Part shown: in pieces, positions 23,101 through 36,100 of the stretch
Numbering within the stretch: the first letter of the stretch is position 1
Layout: each line of letters opens with the position of its first letter
From: Merluccius polli
Lineage: Eukaryota > Chordata > Actinopteri > Gadiformes > Merlucciidae
Assembly: GCA_030340625.1 (NCBI GenBank)
Contig: JAOPHQ010005693.1
Coordinates: forward strand, 372,001 to 436,000
DNA: 64,000 nt
Direction of reading: 5' to 3'
Program-made: the position numbers and the translations under genes
Notes under the pieces: model-generated
What the model saw: only the letters and a program-made list of their open reading frames with translations
Databases searched by the model: none
What the model was told of the DNA's origin: nothing

Positions 23101-26100
23101 GTTAATATAATTATTTTGGTGTAAAAATGACTGAAAAACCTGGACTTAAATGTCATATCCTAACCCAGATGCTATGAATGTCATTTGCTCATTTCAGTTA
23201 CTGTACCTGGAGTCTTTGACTCATTGGGAATCAGGCAACGCACAAAGTGAGGATGGGTGCTTCTCAAGTTGGTCATCAGTTTGCCCAAGTTCTCCTATAG
23301 ACACATCATACGAAATATGTAATATGTATTTATTAATTCATAAAGAGAACAATTATTTGAATTGAAATTGTTTTTATCCTTACCCTGAACTGTGAAGACA
23401 CAGTCTGCATGGAGCCACCCTTCTTCTTGCCTCCCTTCTTTGCACCACCGACCTCTGTTTTTAATTATTGGTCATTAGTCACAGTTCATTTTTCACATTT
23501 ATAATTAAAAACAAAATAGGCAATAAATGGCTACAAATAAATGGCTATTATAATACAATTGATTAACAGTTAGAAACTTGGGTACACCCTATGGGTATGT
23601 ACCTTCAACTGCAGGTGGGTACAGGACAGGCAGGAGTTTGTTTGAGGACTTCTGGTACAGCTGCACAACAGAGTCATTCAGGGGATCCTTGTTCTTGTCC
23701 AGCCAGCCACCGATGTTGTAGTCCACAGTACCAGCATAGTGCACCAGGGAGAAGTGGGCCTCAGCCTTGCCCTTTGCGGGCTTGGGCTTCTCAAATGCTT
23801 TGGTCTTGCCAAGATGCTGGTCATACAGCTTGTTCTTGAAGGTAGTGTCTGAGGCCTTGGGGAACATGCACTCCTCTTCAAGGATGGAGAAGATGCCCAT
23901 TGGCTATATAGAAAGACATATTTCGGAAACATTATGATAAGGTAGTTTTAAATCACACTAAGAATAGTGATATTTAGTTATAAAAGTCATGTGTACCTTC
24001 TCAATAAGCTCAATGCAGGCAGCCAAGTCCATGCCAAAGTCAATGAACTCCCAGATGATACCCTCCTTCTTGTACTCCTCTTGCTCCAGGACAAACATGT
24101 GGTGGTTGAAGAACTGTTGCAGTTTCTCATTGGTGAAGTTGATGCACAGCTGCTCCATGCTGTTGAACTGTTAGGGGAAATGTAATCAACCTCAATTTAA
24201 TTGACTGTTCCCTTGTAATGAATGAAATGCTTGTTATCAGAAATGCTGCTGCTGTTTTAACAACTTACATCAAAGATCTCAAAACCAGCAATGTCCAGCA
24301 CACCAATGAAGAATTGTCTTGCTTGCTTGGTGTCCAGCATCTGGTTGATACGGATGACCATCCACAAGAACATCCTCTCATAGATAGACTTGGCCAGGGC
24401 ACTCACTGAGTTATTGACCTGAAATTACATTTTTGGGAGGGACAGATAATCAGATGTCTTTACCAAAAATATTTGTCTGATAATAGGCAATGCATCATAT
24501 CAACACAAATTGTACCATATTGCGCTAACACGTTGTGTTTTTTTTTACCTGAGGTACAGTCTGTCCCTTGGTGACATACTCATTTCCGACCTTCACTCTG
24601 GGGTAGCAAAGAGCCTTCAGCATGTCAGCAGAATTCAGACCCAGCAGATAGGAAATCTTGTCAGCCTCTACAAAGTTAATATGAAATATGCATGTGTTAT
24701 TTTTCACTTTAATCACTATAATAATGACTTCAAATGTATTACAAGCAAATATGCACCAAAAATACTAGCTGATTGATGAATACATGTAATAATTACCCTC
24801 ATTGCCATCTGGCTCAGCCTGCTCCTCACGCTGTTTCTGCTTGAACTTCATGTTACCGTGGTGAAGCACAGCACCAGTAAACTTATAGATGCCCATCTTC
24901 TCCTCATTATTGAAGCCCAAAATATCAATAGCAGTCTGTGTTGAAAACAAGGCATAATTTAGAACACATTTTAGAAAATTCATTTAATGTGGAAGATATA
25001 TTAAGTGGGTTCCAAACAAGCACTCACATCAGTAGCAACCAGCTCCTCTTTGTCATCAATGCTGGCCACAGTGATCTGACCCTGACTGCACATGGGGAAG
25101 TCGTAGGGATTGGTGGTGATGAGCGTCATTTCTGAAGGATTAAACAAATGTCATTTTCTGTTTGGATTTTGTCAATGTCATTTCTCACATTGTTCTGCCA
25201 GCTAACAGATAACTTCTGAATCAAAAATTGAAATTCTTGCTTTACACTTGCACACTTCATCCAAACTTTCTGATGGGAGATACAAACTTTACCGACACCC
25301 ATTTTATTCTAGAATGAAAGCCACCCCATAACACATTTTGAAAAACATCTAATTTTAAAAAGATAAAGGCGATTCTGGATAATACTGCATCTCACTATTA
25401 CATCATCTTACCAATGAGCTCAGGTTTGTGGTTGGTCATCATCTGGTAGAAGATGTGATAGCCTCTCTCATCAGGAAGCTGGAATGTCACTCTAGACTTC
25501 TCCAGCAGATCTATAAGGCACATTCATGAATAAAAACCTCTTCCACTAATAATCATAGTTATTTCTTTCATATTTATAACAACATACTTACAAGTCTCAA
25601 TGTCAGCACTGGACAGTTTACCAGTTGCGTGGAAATGAATTCTGATGAATTTACCCTGTTTGGAAATAAAAAGTTTGAACTTCCTTAAAAAAGTAATCAA
25701 AAACTAAGGCGCTTCTTCCGGGAGTAAATCATCTCATACTTACAAAACGAGAGGAGTTGTCATTTCTCACAGTCTTGGCATTACCGTAGGCCTCCAGCAG
25801 GGGATTGGCTGCAATAATCTGGTCTTCCAGTGAACCCTATAATCAAATTAAAAATGTTAATACTTTTTCAGTGAATCTATTCTATGTTATTGTAGTCTAA
25901 TTTATTGAATGTGTCATTGTGTCAATGTGTTATTGATTCTTTTTTTTTTTTAAACATACCTGAATCTTTCCAGCGCCCGCGTCCTTCTTCTTTTCTCCTC
26001 CACCCACTGAGATGGTAGCAAAGTACTGGATGACACGCTTGGTGTTCACAGTCTTTCCAGCACCGGATTCTCCACTGGGTATGAAAAGATGAATAAAGTT

Positions 26101-26991
26101 AGTGAGTTTTACAATGTATGATTCATCGTATTCATTATATTTATATCATATTAACAGAAACAAACGTACGTGATCAAGACAGACTGGTTCTCTCTATCTG
26201 TAAAATAAAGGTATTACAAATTGAAAAGATTTCTTACTAATAAAAAACAAGATCAAATTAGGAATTTTTAATGTACATACCAGTGAGCATGTTCTGGAAG
26301 GCATTGTCAGAGACAGAGAAGATATGAGGTGGAGCCTCCATACGCTTCTTGCCTCTATAGGCATTGACAACCTCCTGATCGTACACTGGGAGCCACTTGT
26401 AGGGGTTTACAGTGGCACAGAACAGCCCAGAGTAGGTCTGAAGGAGATCAGAGAGAGATGATCATTAATATGATATGTGATATCCTTAAGTAATATTTCA
26501 CTTCATTTATTAGGTTAATATCTTACGTAGATCATCCATGCTGCATAACGCTCTGCAAGGTTATACAACACAGAGGCTTCATTGAGATGGGTCATCATGG
26601 CCATGTCCTCAATTTTGTCGTACTTGGGAGGATTCATGGGTGTGACATCATCCTCCTTGACTGTCTTCTCCTAAAATATGGAAACACCCTTTTTAGTTTT
26701 CTTAACAGTGCAGCTATTGCAACTTTCACTTTCCTACTGTTGATACCAACATATTAGCTTTTGCCATGATCAACCCCTGCCTACCTCCTGGGTAGTCAGC
26801 ACTTTCACGGTGACTTTGCCAGCATCCCTCTTCAGGATGGTACACTTGAGGTACAGCTCCTTAGCATCAGTCACATATGCAGCAGCCTTAGCATCGAAGG
26901 GCATGCTCTGGGCCTCAATCCTCTCCTTCTCTGGCTTACGGAGGTAAATGGCAGCCTTGCCGTAAACGGCCATCTCTGCGTCCGTACTCAT
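17142..26991 (-). CDS. Gene B: fast skeletal-type myosin heavy chain, complete
   Basis: Complete 1937-residue sarcomeric myosin heavy chain. Exons, 5' to 3': 26785-26991, 26527-26670, 26281-26437, 26170-26197, 25960-26074, 25744-25836, 25592-25655, 25412-25510, 25028-25131, 24797-24935, 24549-24667, 24269-24418, 23997-24167, 23603-23903, 23384-23454, 23207-23294, 22958-23075, 22744-22867, 22527-22663, 22184-22439, 21848-22090, 21430-21606, 21183-21328, 20997-21087, 20522-20911, 20313-20439, 20041-20159, 19766-19962, 19497-19680, 19236-19401, 19022-19146, 18622-18930, 18327-18530, 18119-18244, 17869-18039, 17686-17790, 17501-17596, 17276-17407, 17142-17162. Motor domain about 1-780 (GESGAGKT 179-186, NDNSSRFGK, DIAGFE, SH1/SH2 helix), lysine/glycine-rich loop 2 (VGGAKKGGKKKGGS), two light-chain helices, then a heptad-repeat rod of about 1100 residues ending GKESAE. 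One intron, after 20522-20911, has a GC donor; the rest are GT-AG. The length matches fish fast MYH. Asp-Ala-Gly replaces Asp-Gly-Gly near residue 57 relative to A and C. Confidence 0.97.
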
Positions 26992-27100
26992 GGTGGTAGC
27001 TTATTTCAAGAAAACAAAATTGCTTTTATTTAATCGCACATGACTACAAGAATGTTTGGAGTTGTTGTTCAGTGATGGGATGATATTAAATAATTCTCAC

Positions 27101-27135
27101 CGTATTCTTCCCTTCAACCGCAGAAGAAATTGTTC
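27101..27135 (-). other. Gene B non-coding 5' exon 2
   Basis: A 35-bp block matching those of A and C, flanked by an acceptor after TTTAAAG and a GTGAG donor. The untranslated part of the coding exon extends to 26999. Confidence 0.65.
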
Positions 27136-27303
27136 CTTTAAAAGAAAAGTTATTAATGATGTTAATGAGTCTCAAGGTGTGAGTCAAAACGTTTTCAAAA
27201 TGGAAAATATAATTTCAAATCAAATGCGCGTCAGTGCAGAGGCACTTGCTTGTGTGTATCCAATTGTGTCAGATTTCTCTTTTTAACATTTAATTATCTT
27301 ATA

Positions 27304-27717
27304 AGTGGCTCAGGAGGTAGAGCCAGTGGCGCAAAAAGTGGGTATGTGCTGTATGCGGCGCATAGGGGCGCCGCACCAGGGGGGCGCCCCCGTCAACAAT
27401 CGCGCAGCACGTAATGTTTATGGGGGGCGCCAAAATTGTTGCTGCATACCCCCCTGACACTGGGTAGTTGCACCCCTGGGTAGAGCCGGTTGTCTGCCAA
27501 CCAGAAAGTTGCTGGTTCGATCCCCGGCTCCACCTAGCTAAATGTCGAGGTGTCTCTGAGCAAGACACCAAACCTTAACTGCTCTCGATCAACTGGCTGT
27601 TGACTTGCACGGTTGACACCGCTGTCGTTGTGTGAATGTGAGGCAATAATTGTAAAGTGCTTTGAGTGGCCAGACATCTGAAGAGCGCCCTATAAATGCA
27701 GTCAATTTACCATTTAC
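27304..27717 (+). repeat. tRNA-derived SINE in gene B 5'-UTR intron, interrupted by a MITE
   Basis: Orthologous to the SINEs at 5694-5955 and 56296-56546. The head is split after GGAGGTAGAGC by a 155-bp hAT-type insertion. Box B reads GGTTCGATCCCC. Confidence 0.75.
27324..27478. mobile_element. 155-bp hAT-type MITE inside the gene B SINE
   Basis: Termini CAGTGGCGCAA and (reverse complement of the right end) CAGGGGTGCAA form an imperfect terminal inverted repeat. An exact 8-bp target duplication GGTAGAGC lies at 27316-27323 and 27479-27486. Genes A and C have the empty site. The interior is GC-rich and has no coding potential, so the element is non-autonomous. Confidence 0.9.
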
Positions 27718-28015
27718 CCCCTGAAAACCAACAAAGCAAAATAATGAAATAGTCAAAATTAAAAATAATCCTAATAAAAGTAGATAAGAGTTAGGTTAAT
27801 AAGATTAATGCAAAAATAAAACCTAACCTAGAGCAACCACATACAAATCTCCCGTTCTAAAGGTTTGTAAAACAAAAATAAAAGTAAGTATCTTTTAAGT
27901 AAAAGATAGATAAGGTAAGTAAGAAGTAGGTAGGTAAAAGTAATTGAAATACATGAAAATAACCAAAATGAAAACAAGCACATAAGAATCTCTGCTCTAA
28001 TGCAGCCTGACTTAC

Positions 28016-28116
28016 CACCAGTTGTAATAACCTGAAATCCCCTGCAGTCTATCCATCTCATCTTGTGGCCTCTTATATAGAGGTTGTTCTGCAGTCCAGG
28101 CAGAAACTAAATAAGG
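28016..28116 (-). promoter_or_regulatory. Gene B core promoter and non-coding exon 1
   Basis: TATATAAG on the minus strand (28072-28079), a probable start near 28045, and a short untranslated exon ending at a GTAAGT donor (exon left edge 28016). The conserved CTAAATAAGG-type A/T motif is at 28107-28116. Confidence 0.6.
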
Positions 28117-29677
<1,561 letters not shown>

Positions 29678-30081
29678 GCACAAGGCGCAATTTACAACAC
29701 TAGTCCACGGAAGGCCTTTTTAAAAGTAAAATAAATTATCTTATCTAATTATCTTATAAGATCATTTTTTTGCAATAGTTTCTTACAGTTATTACTGAAT
29801 TGTATTACATTTCATTTCATGTCAGAATTTCTATGTCTGAATGTGTTTTTGTAGCACTGAACCTGATGCCTGATGTCAGAGTGCTTGACCTCAATGAAAT
29901 GCACCAGTGACACATTGCTTGCTATTTGGCTGGCAGAGGTGACATTAAGATTAAAGAGACTTTATTGCCATGTGTACCAAGTAAAACTAGAAAATGCATT
30001 TCCTGCAGAAAACGCGTGTGAATGCTGGAAGCTGAATGATAAGCGCAAAGCAGAAATATAAAATGAATTGATCTGAAGAGT

Positions 30082-32010
30082 CTGAAAGTAGTAGTAGAAG
30101 CTGAAATAGTAGAAGAATCTGAAAGTAGTAGTAGAAGCTGAAATAGTAGAAGAATCTGAAAGTAGTAGAAGAAGCTGAAATAGTAGAAGAATCTGAAAGT
30201 AGTAGTAGAAGCTGAAATAGTAGAAGAATCTGAAAGTAGTAGTAGAAGCTGAAATAGTAGAAGAATCTGAAAGTAGTAGTATAAGCTGAAATAGTAGAAG
30301 AATCTGAAAGTAGTAGAAGAAGCTGAAATAGTAGAAGAATCTGAAAGTAGTAGTATAAGCTGAAATAGTAGAAGAATCTGAAAGTAGTAGTAGAAGCTGA
30401 AATAGTAGAAGAATCTGAAAGTAGTAGTATAAGCTGAAATAGTAGAAGAAGCTGAAAGTAGTAGTATAAGCTGAAATAGTAGAAGAATCTGAAAGTAGTA
30501 GTATAAGCTGAAATAGTAGAAGAATCTGAAAGTAGTAGTATAAGCTGAAATAGTAGAAGAAGCTGAAAGTAGTAGTATAAGCTGAAATAGTAGAAGAATC
30601 TGAAAGTAGTAGAAGAAGCTGAAATAGTAGAAGAATCTGAAAGTAGTAGTAGAAGCTGAAATAGTAGAAGAATCTGAAAGTAGTAGTAGAAGCTGAAATA
30701 GTAGAAGAATCTGAAAGTAGTAGTATAAGCTGAAATAGTAGAAGAAGCTGAAAGTAGTAGTATAAGCTGAAATAGTAGAAGAATCTGAAAGTAGTAGTAT
30801 AAGCTGAAATAGTAGAAGAATCTGAAAGTAGTAGTATAAGCTGAAATAGTAGAAGAAGCTGAAAGTAGTAGTATAAGCTGAAATAGTAGAAGAATCTGAA
30901 AGTAGTAGTAGAAGCTGAAATAGTAGAAGAATCTGAAAGTAGTAGAAGAAGCTGAAATAGTAGAAGAATCTGAAAGTAGTAGTATAAGCTGAAATAGTAG
31001 AAGAATCTGAAAGTAGTAGTATAAGCTGAAATAGTAGAAGAAGCTGAAAGTAGTAGTATAAGCTGAAATAGTAGAAGAATCTGAAAGTAGTAGTAGAAGC
31101 TGAAATAGTAGAAGAATCTGAAAGTAGTAGAAGAAGCTGAAATAGTAGAAGAATCTGAAAGTAGTAGTATAAGCTGAAATAGTAGAAGAATCTGAAAGTA
31201 GTAGTATAAGCTGAAATAGTAGAAGAAGCTGAAAGTAGTAGAAGAAGCTGAAATAGTAGAAGAATCTGAAAGTAGTAGAAGAAGCTGAAATAGTAGAAGA
31301 ATATGAAAGTAGTAGTAGAAGCTGAAATAGTAGAAGAAGCTGAAAGTAGTAGTAGAAGCTGAAATAGTAGAAGAAGCTGAAAGTAGTAGTAGAAGCTGAG
31401 ATAGTAGAAGAAGCTGAAAGTAGTAGAAGAAGCTGAAATAGTAGAAGAATATGAAAGTAGTAGTAGAAGCTGAAATAGTAGAAGAAGCTGAAAGTAGTAG
31501 TAGAAGCTGAAATAGTAGAAGAATCTGAAAGTAGTAGAAGAAGCTGAAATAGTAGAAGAAGCTGAAAGTAGTAGTAGAAGCTGAAATAGTAGAAGAATAT
31601 GAAAGTAGTAGTAGAATCTGAAAGTAGTAGTAGAAGCTGAAATAGTAGAAGAAGCTGAAAGTAGTAGTAGAAGCTGAAATAGTAGAAGAAGCTGAAAGTA
31701 GTAGTAGAAGCTGAAATAGTAGAAGAAGCTGAAAGTAGTAGTAGAAGCTGAAATAGTAGAAGAAGCTGAAAGTAGTAGTAGAAGCTGAAATAGTAGAAGA
31801 AGCTGAAAGTAGTAGTAGAAGCTGAAATAGTAGAATAAGCTGAAAGTAGTAGTAGAAGCTGAAATAGTAGAAGAAGCTGAAAGTAGTAGTAGAAGCTGAA
31901 ATAGTAGAAGAATCTGAAAGTAGTAGTAGAAGCTGAAATAGTAGAAGAATCTGAAAGTAGCAGGCCTAGTAGAAGCTGAAATAGTAGAAGAATATGAAAG
32001 TAGTAGAAGT
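30082..32010. repeat. 37-bp minisatellite, about 51 units
   Basis: The unit is two related half-repeats of 19 and 18 bp, CTGAAAGTAGTAGTAGAAG and CTGAAATAGTAGAAGAAT, with a few recurring variants (TATAAG, GAAGAAG). Units degenerate after 31960. Because 37 is not a multiple of 3 and no unit contains a minus-strand stop, the minus strand stays open for 724 codons. That frame is a by-product of the repeat. Confidence 0.95.
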
Positions 32011-32233
32011 AGTTGAAATTGTAGTAGTAGCTGAATTAGTATGCCTAATAGGCCTACTAATAGCTGAAGTAGAAGTAACTGAAGTAGTAACAACACTGCT
32101 GAACGTCCTCAAAAAGCAGCCCAATCTGGCAACACTGCTGAACGTCCCCTCGCTCGAGCGTCAACGTGAAGTAAACTGAAAAGGAATCAGTTAAACTGTG
32201 AAACTCTTAATAAATATAAATGCTATCGAAATT

Positions 32234-32668
32234 CCCCCCCGGCCCACGGTATGTTACTATTGCGGGCACCCCCCCCCCCCCCCCCCCCCCCCCGCAGGTC
32301 CACGGTGTGTTTGTGTTACTATTGCGGGCACCCCCCCCCCCCCCCCCCGCAGGTCCGCGGTGTGTTTGTGTTACTATTGCGGGCACCCCCCCCCCCCGCA
32401 GGTCCGCGGTGTGTTTGTGTTTACTATTGCGGGCACCCCCCCCCCCGCAGGTCCGCGGTGTGTTTGTGTTACCATTGCGGGCACCCCCCCCCCCGCAGGT
32501 CCGCGGTGTGTTTGTGTTTACTATTGCGGGCACCCCCCGCAGGTCCGCGGTGTGTTTGTGTTACTATTGCGGGCAGCCCCCCCCCCCCCCGGCCGTAGGT
32601 CCGCGGTGTGTTTGTGTTTACTATTGCGCGCACCCCCCCCCCCCCCCCCCGTAGGTCCACGGTTCAAG
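32234..32668. repeat. C-rich tandem array with variable poly-C tracts
   Basis: About eight or nine units of roughly 45-65 bp with the core GCAGGTCCGCGGTGTGTTTG, then TGTTACTATTGCGGGCA, then a C run of 6 to 25. The array makes spurious proline- or glycine-rich frames. The long C runs are prone to sequencing and assembly error. Confidence 0.9.
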
Positions 32669-33080
32669 CGTCACGCCATGACGCCATGACGCTCGAACGT
32701 GAAGTCGTTTTACGGCAGCGGAAGATTTACGACAGCCAGCATACAGACAGTGAGCAACGGACTTCACATGATATTATTCACAACTCGGATTAATTTAATG
32801 AAACCCATTGATTCTTTTGATCGGTGGACCCCTTTTGATTGGATATTATGGGATATACAAGTCTGTACATTTTTTGAACGAAGGTAAACGATTGAGAATT
32901 GATTTAGTTAGGCCAGAGATCAATGTGTAATCGATGTGTAAACTGTGATTCTGAATAAATATAAATGCTATCGAAATTTAGTTTGGATATCGTTATTATT
33001 GAATATACAAATCTGTAGATTAGTGACATTTTTTGAATGAAGGTTAGCGGTTGAAATGTGAATGAATTAGTTACGTGTTA
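32669..33080. other. Interior of composite insertion, no gene seen
   Basis: AT-rich sequence. A segment TAAATATAAATGCTATCGAA occurs at about 32211 and again at about 32957. No conserved frame. Confidence 0.4.
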
Positions 33081-33270
33081 AACAGTGGAAGGTCCGCCGG
33101 TTACAATGGGACGAACGGTAGAATATGACGATTTGAAACTAAAACTGCGATACAGAAAAAAGTATAACAGCTATCGAAATTTCGTGAACACGGCTAGATA
33201 GATACAAATCTCTAGATTTGTTTAATTGTTTGAACGATGGGAAACGGTTGAAATTTGAAATAGTTACGAC
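33081..33270. repeat. 190-bp direct repeat, left copy
   Basis: Nearly identical to 35911-36100 (a few substitutions). The two were adjacent tandem units of the host element before the hAT element inserted at the junction between them. Confidence 0.9.
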
Positions 33271-33651
33271 CAGGGGTTGAAACTAAAATTTTGGCTTACC
33301 AGACAACTGGCGAGTAGATGACAATTTTTACTAGACAAACAGATTTTTTACCAGACAAAAATAGGGGCGCTGCGCGATTGTTGACGGGGGGGGGAGGCGA
33401 TTGTTGCGATTGTTGACCGGGGGGCCGAGTCGCCTCCTCCCTCGTTCACAACATTCAAACGAATCACGAATGCAGTTAAGTTACCATTCAGAGATCAAGT
33501 TACAGTTCAACTCTGACAAACCAACTGGGGGAGGTGATGGTGTTAATAAATGTGTGAATAATAGCAAATACAACATTGTGTCTGTCTGGTTGAATATGTT
33601 AACATATGTATTTAATTTGAGTTCAACAGATTTATTTAATGTATGCATAAT

Positions 33652-33814
33652 CAGTGGCGGAGCTAGACTTTTTTAATTGGGGGGGCCAGGGGGGGGGGCC
33701 AAAGCTATTTCAGGGGGGCCAGTATATAACAATGACTTTTCAATGCTGTGCCGCGACAGGGGGGGCACCTGGGGGGGCCAATGAGACCCCGGCCCCCCCC
33801 TGGCTCCGCCCCTG
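33652..33814. mobile_element. 163-bp hAT-type MITE nested in the hAT element
   Basis: Ends CAGTGGCGGAGCTAG and (reverse complement of the right end) CAGGGGCGGAGCCAG, with an exact 8-bp target duplication TGCATAAT (33644-33651 and 33815-33822). G/C-rich and non-coding. Confidence 0.9.
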
Positions 33815-34128
33815 TGCATAATGACATGTCAGGATCAAAATGCCCCATTCCCCCAATTCAAGGAAAAGTTAGACAAACCAAACGCAGCGGGATGCGGGGG
33901 GCGTAGTAGATTATTGGATGTTTAATATATCAGCAAGATAATAGACTTGATTTAGCAATGATGAGTTTTAAAGTTAATGATGTACACTTGTGTTTATTCT
34001 GGGCATATTTTATTTACTATTGTGAAGATGGCCATTGGCCACCCCCACTCAAGACCAAGATCCACCAAGGTGGGGGTCCCGGCCGGGTCGCGTGCAACGA
34101 GACAGATTGACGAGACATTCATAGTGGA

Positions 34129-34165
34129 TAGTGGATATTCACGGTCACCGTGAATATCCACTATA
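34129..34165. repeat. Near-perfect 37-bp palindrome
   Basis: Two 18-bp arms (ATAGTGGATATTCACGGT and its complement) around one central base. One arm sequence recurs at about 35638-35655, outside the giant inverted repeat. It may mark the ends of another, unrecognised element. Confidence 0.75.
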
Positions 34166-34487
34166 CGCGAATTATCCGCGTGACATCGCGCCGCCGTGAA
34201 GACTCGTTCGCTGGGGGCGTGTTGACTAGTGGATCAACTAGCCCCCGCCCGCATTGTGGTAATGAATCAGAAGGGTCAACGTCACGGCCCGCGCCCACGT
34301 CCTGTTTGCTGAATGGTGACCGCGTGGATTCGCTGCGCGAATATTTGCATAAAGTTGAAATCTCCCAACTTTATGCAAATTCAGAAGCGGAGCCAGGCAG
34401 CGCCGCAGCCGGCTCCGCGCCGCAAACAATCCCAGCGTGCTTTGCGCAGCGAATTGCTCGCGTCCCATAGAAAGTGAATGGAGGCGG

Positions 34488-35606
34488 CGCGGATTTCCCT
34501 TTCGTAAACGGTCGTTGCCATCTGAAAGGGTCGATGCCATTCAACGTCGCTCCTGACGTCACGACGTAAGGTCGGTCCTGTTATTAGGAAAAAATGGCGG
34601 AACATAGCGGTGCTAATGACTCTGCAGGTGCAAAAAAAAAAATCCATTAAAAAGCCGACAGGATGGAATACATTTTTCCAGGCAGTTGCGGTAAAATTTA
34701 GCATTATATTGTATTATTATATATCGAACAGCTAAGGGGATTTATTATACAGTACAAAGCACAGACTCGAGTGGCTTATTGCTTTTCTTAAACGGTTACT
34801 ACGTTGATCTAGCAAGATTTCATTAAACAAAGGTACAGCAACGAAAAATGTAACGATATATTCATAGATAATCATTCTTCCGCCAAGAAATATATTCCCT
34901 CCATATGAATGGTTACGGTCGTTGCCATCTGAAAGGGTCGTTGCCACTATGACGTATTGCGTCAAAACACACCGCGTACATCACAGCGTGGTAACTATGG
35001 TTACTATGATGACACAAAGACTGGCTAAGATGGCAGACACAAACGGAATGAAAGAACTTATAGAGTCGGCAATTCAAGATATAAATACAAAATATTCGTA
35101 CAATACAACAACTATTAACGCGGTGTGTTTTGACGCAATACGTCATAGTGGCAACGACCCTTTCAGATGGCAACGACCGTAACCATTCATATGGAGGGAA
35201 TATATTTCTTGGCGGAAGAATGATTATCTATGAATATATCGTTACATTTTTCGTTGCTGTACCTTTGTTTAATGAAATCTTGCTAGATCAACGTAGTAAC
35301 CGTTTAAGAAAAGCAATAAGCCACTCGAGTCTGTGCTTTGTACTGTATAATAAATCCCCTTAGCTGTTCGATATATAATAATACAATATAATGCTAAATT
35401 TTACCGCAACTGCCTGGAAAAATGTATTCCATCCTGTCGGCTTTTTAATGGATTTTTTTTTTGCACCTGCAGAGTCATTAGCACCGCTATGTTCCGCCAT
35501 TTTTTCCTAATAACAGGACCGACCTTACGTCGTGACGTCAGGAGCGACGTTGAATGGCATCGACCCTTTCAGATGGCAACGACCGTTTACGAAAGGGAAA
35601 TCCGCG
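34488..35606. repeat. Giant inverted repeat: 490-bp arms, 140-bp spacer
   Basis: The left arm 34488-34977 and right arm 35118-35606 are reverse complements; the only difference I noticed is one base in an A/T homopolymer (11 versus 10). A transcript through it would form a hairpin of about 490 bp. The mirrored 77-codon frames at 34732-34965 (minus) and 35130-35363 (plus) are a consequence of the symmetry and have no recognisable domain. Confidence 0.95.
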
Positions 35607-35910
35607 GAGGCGGCACATCGCGCGCGATCATTCACTTATAGTGGATATTCACGGTGAGCGATTGTTGACCGGGGGGGGGAAGCGGAGGGGAGCTGCGCGA
35701 TTGTAGACGGCGGTGGGTGCTGCGCGGTCGGGTCCGCGGCTAGTGGGTCCGTTGCTGGCGGGTCCGCGGCAATCGCGCCGAATTTTTAGATTACTCGCCA
35801 GAGTGGCGAGTGGTCTTCATAAATTACTCGACAAATACAAAAATTACTCGCATTTGGCGAGTAAAACAGCCTTATTTCAACCCCTGGTTACGACGTAAAG
35901 CACGGAAGTA

Positions 35911-36100
35911 AACAGTGGAAGGTCCGCCGGTTACAATGGGACGAACGGTAGAATATGACGATTTGAAACTAAAACTGCGATACAGAAAAAAGTGTAACAG
36001 CTATCGAAATTTCGTGAACACGGCTAGATAGATACAAATCTCTAGATTTGTTTAATTGTTTGAACGATGGGAAAAGGTTGAAATTTGAATTAGTTACGAC
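35911..36100. repeat. 190-bp direct repeat, right copy
   Basis: Partner of 33081-33270, followed by GTAAAG as the continuation of the host element. Confidence 0.9.

Larger units (their letters stand above)
33271..35886. mobile_element. 2.6-kb non-autonomous hAT-type element
   Basis: Perfect 12-bp terminal inverted repeats CAGGGGTTGAAA and an exact 8-bp target duplication GTTACGAC (33263-33270 and 35887-35894) identify a hAT-superfamily insertion. The 2616-bp interior has no transposase frame. It is filled by a nested MITE (33652-33814), a palindrome (34129-34165) and a 1.1-kb giant inverted repeat (34488-35606). Confidence 0.9.

Noticed and set aside
29922..32096. 724-codon open frame on the minus strand
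   Set aside because: It is produced by the 37-bp minisatellite; composition is Leu/Phe/Tyr/Ser only, with no domain, and the array is confined to one insertion.
32198..32689. Proline-rich and glycine-rich overlapping frames on both strands
   Set aside because: They arise from the C-rich tandem array; all frames are open because of homopolymers.
34732..35363. Two identical 77-codon frames in opposite orientation
   Set aside because: They are mirror images caused by the giant inverted repeat; no homology recognised.
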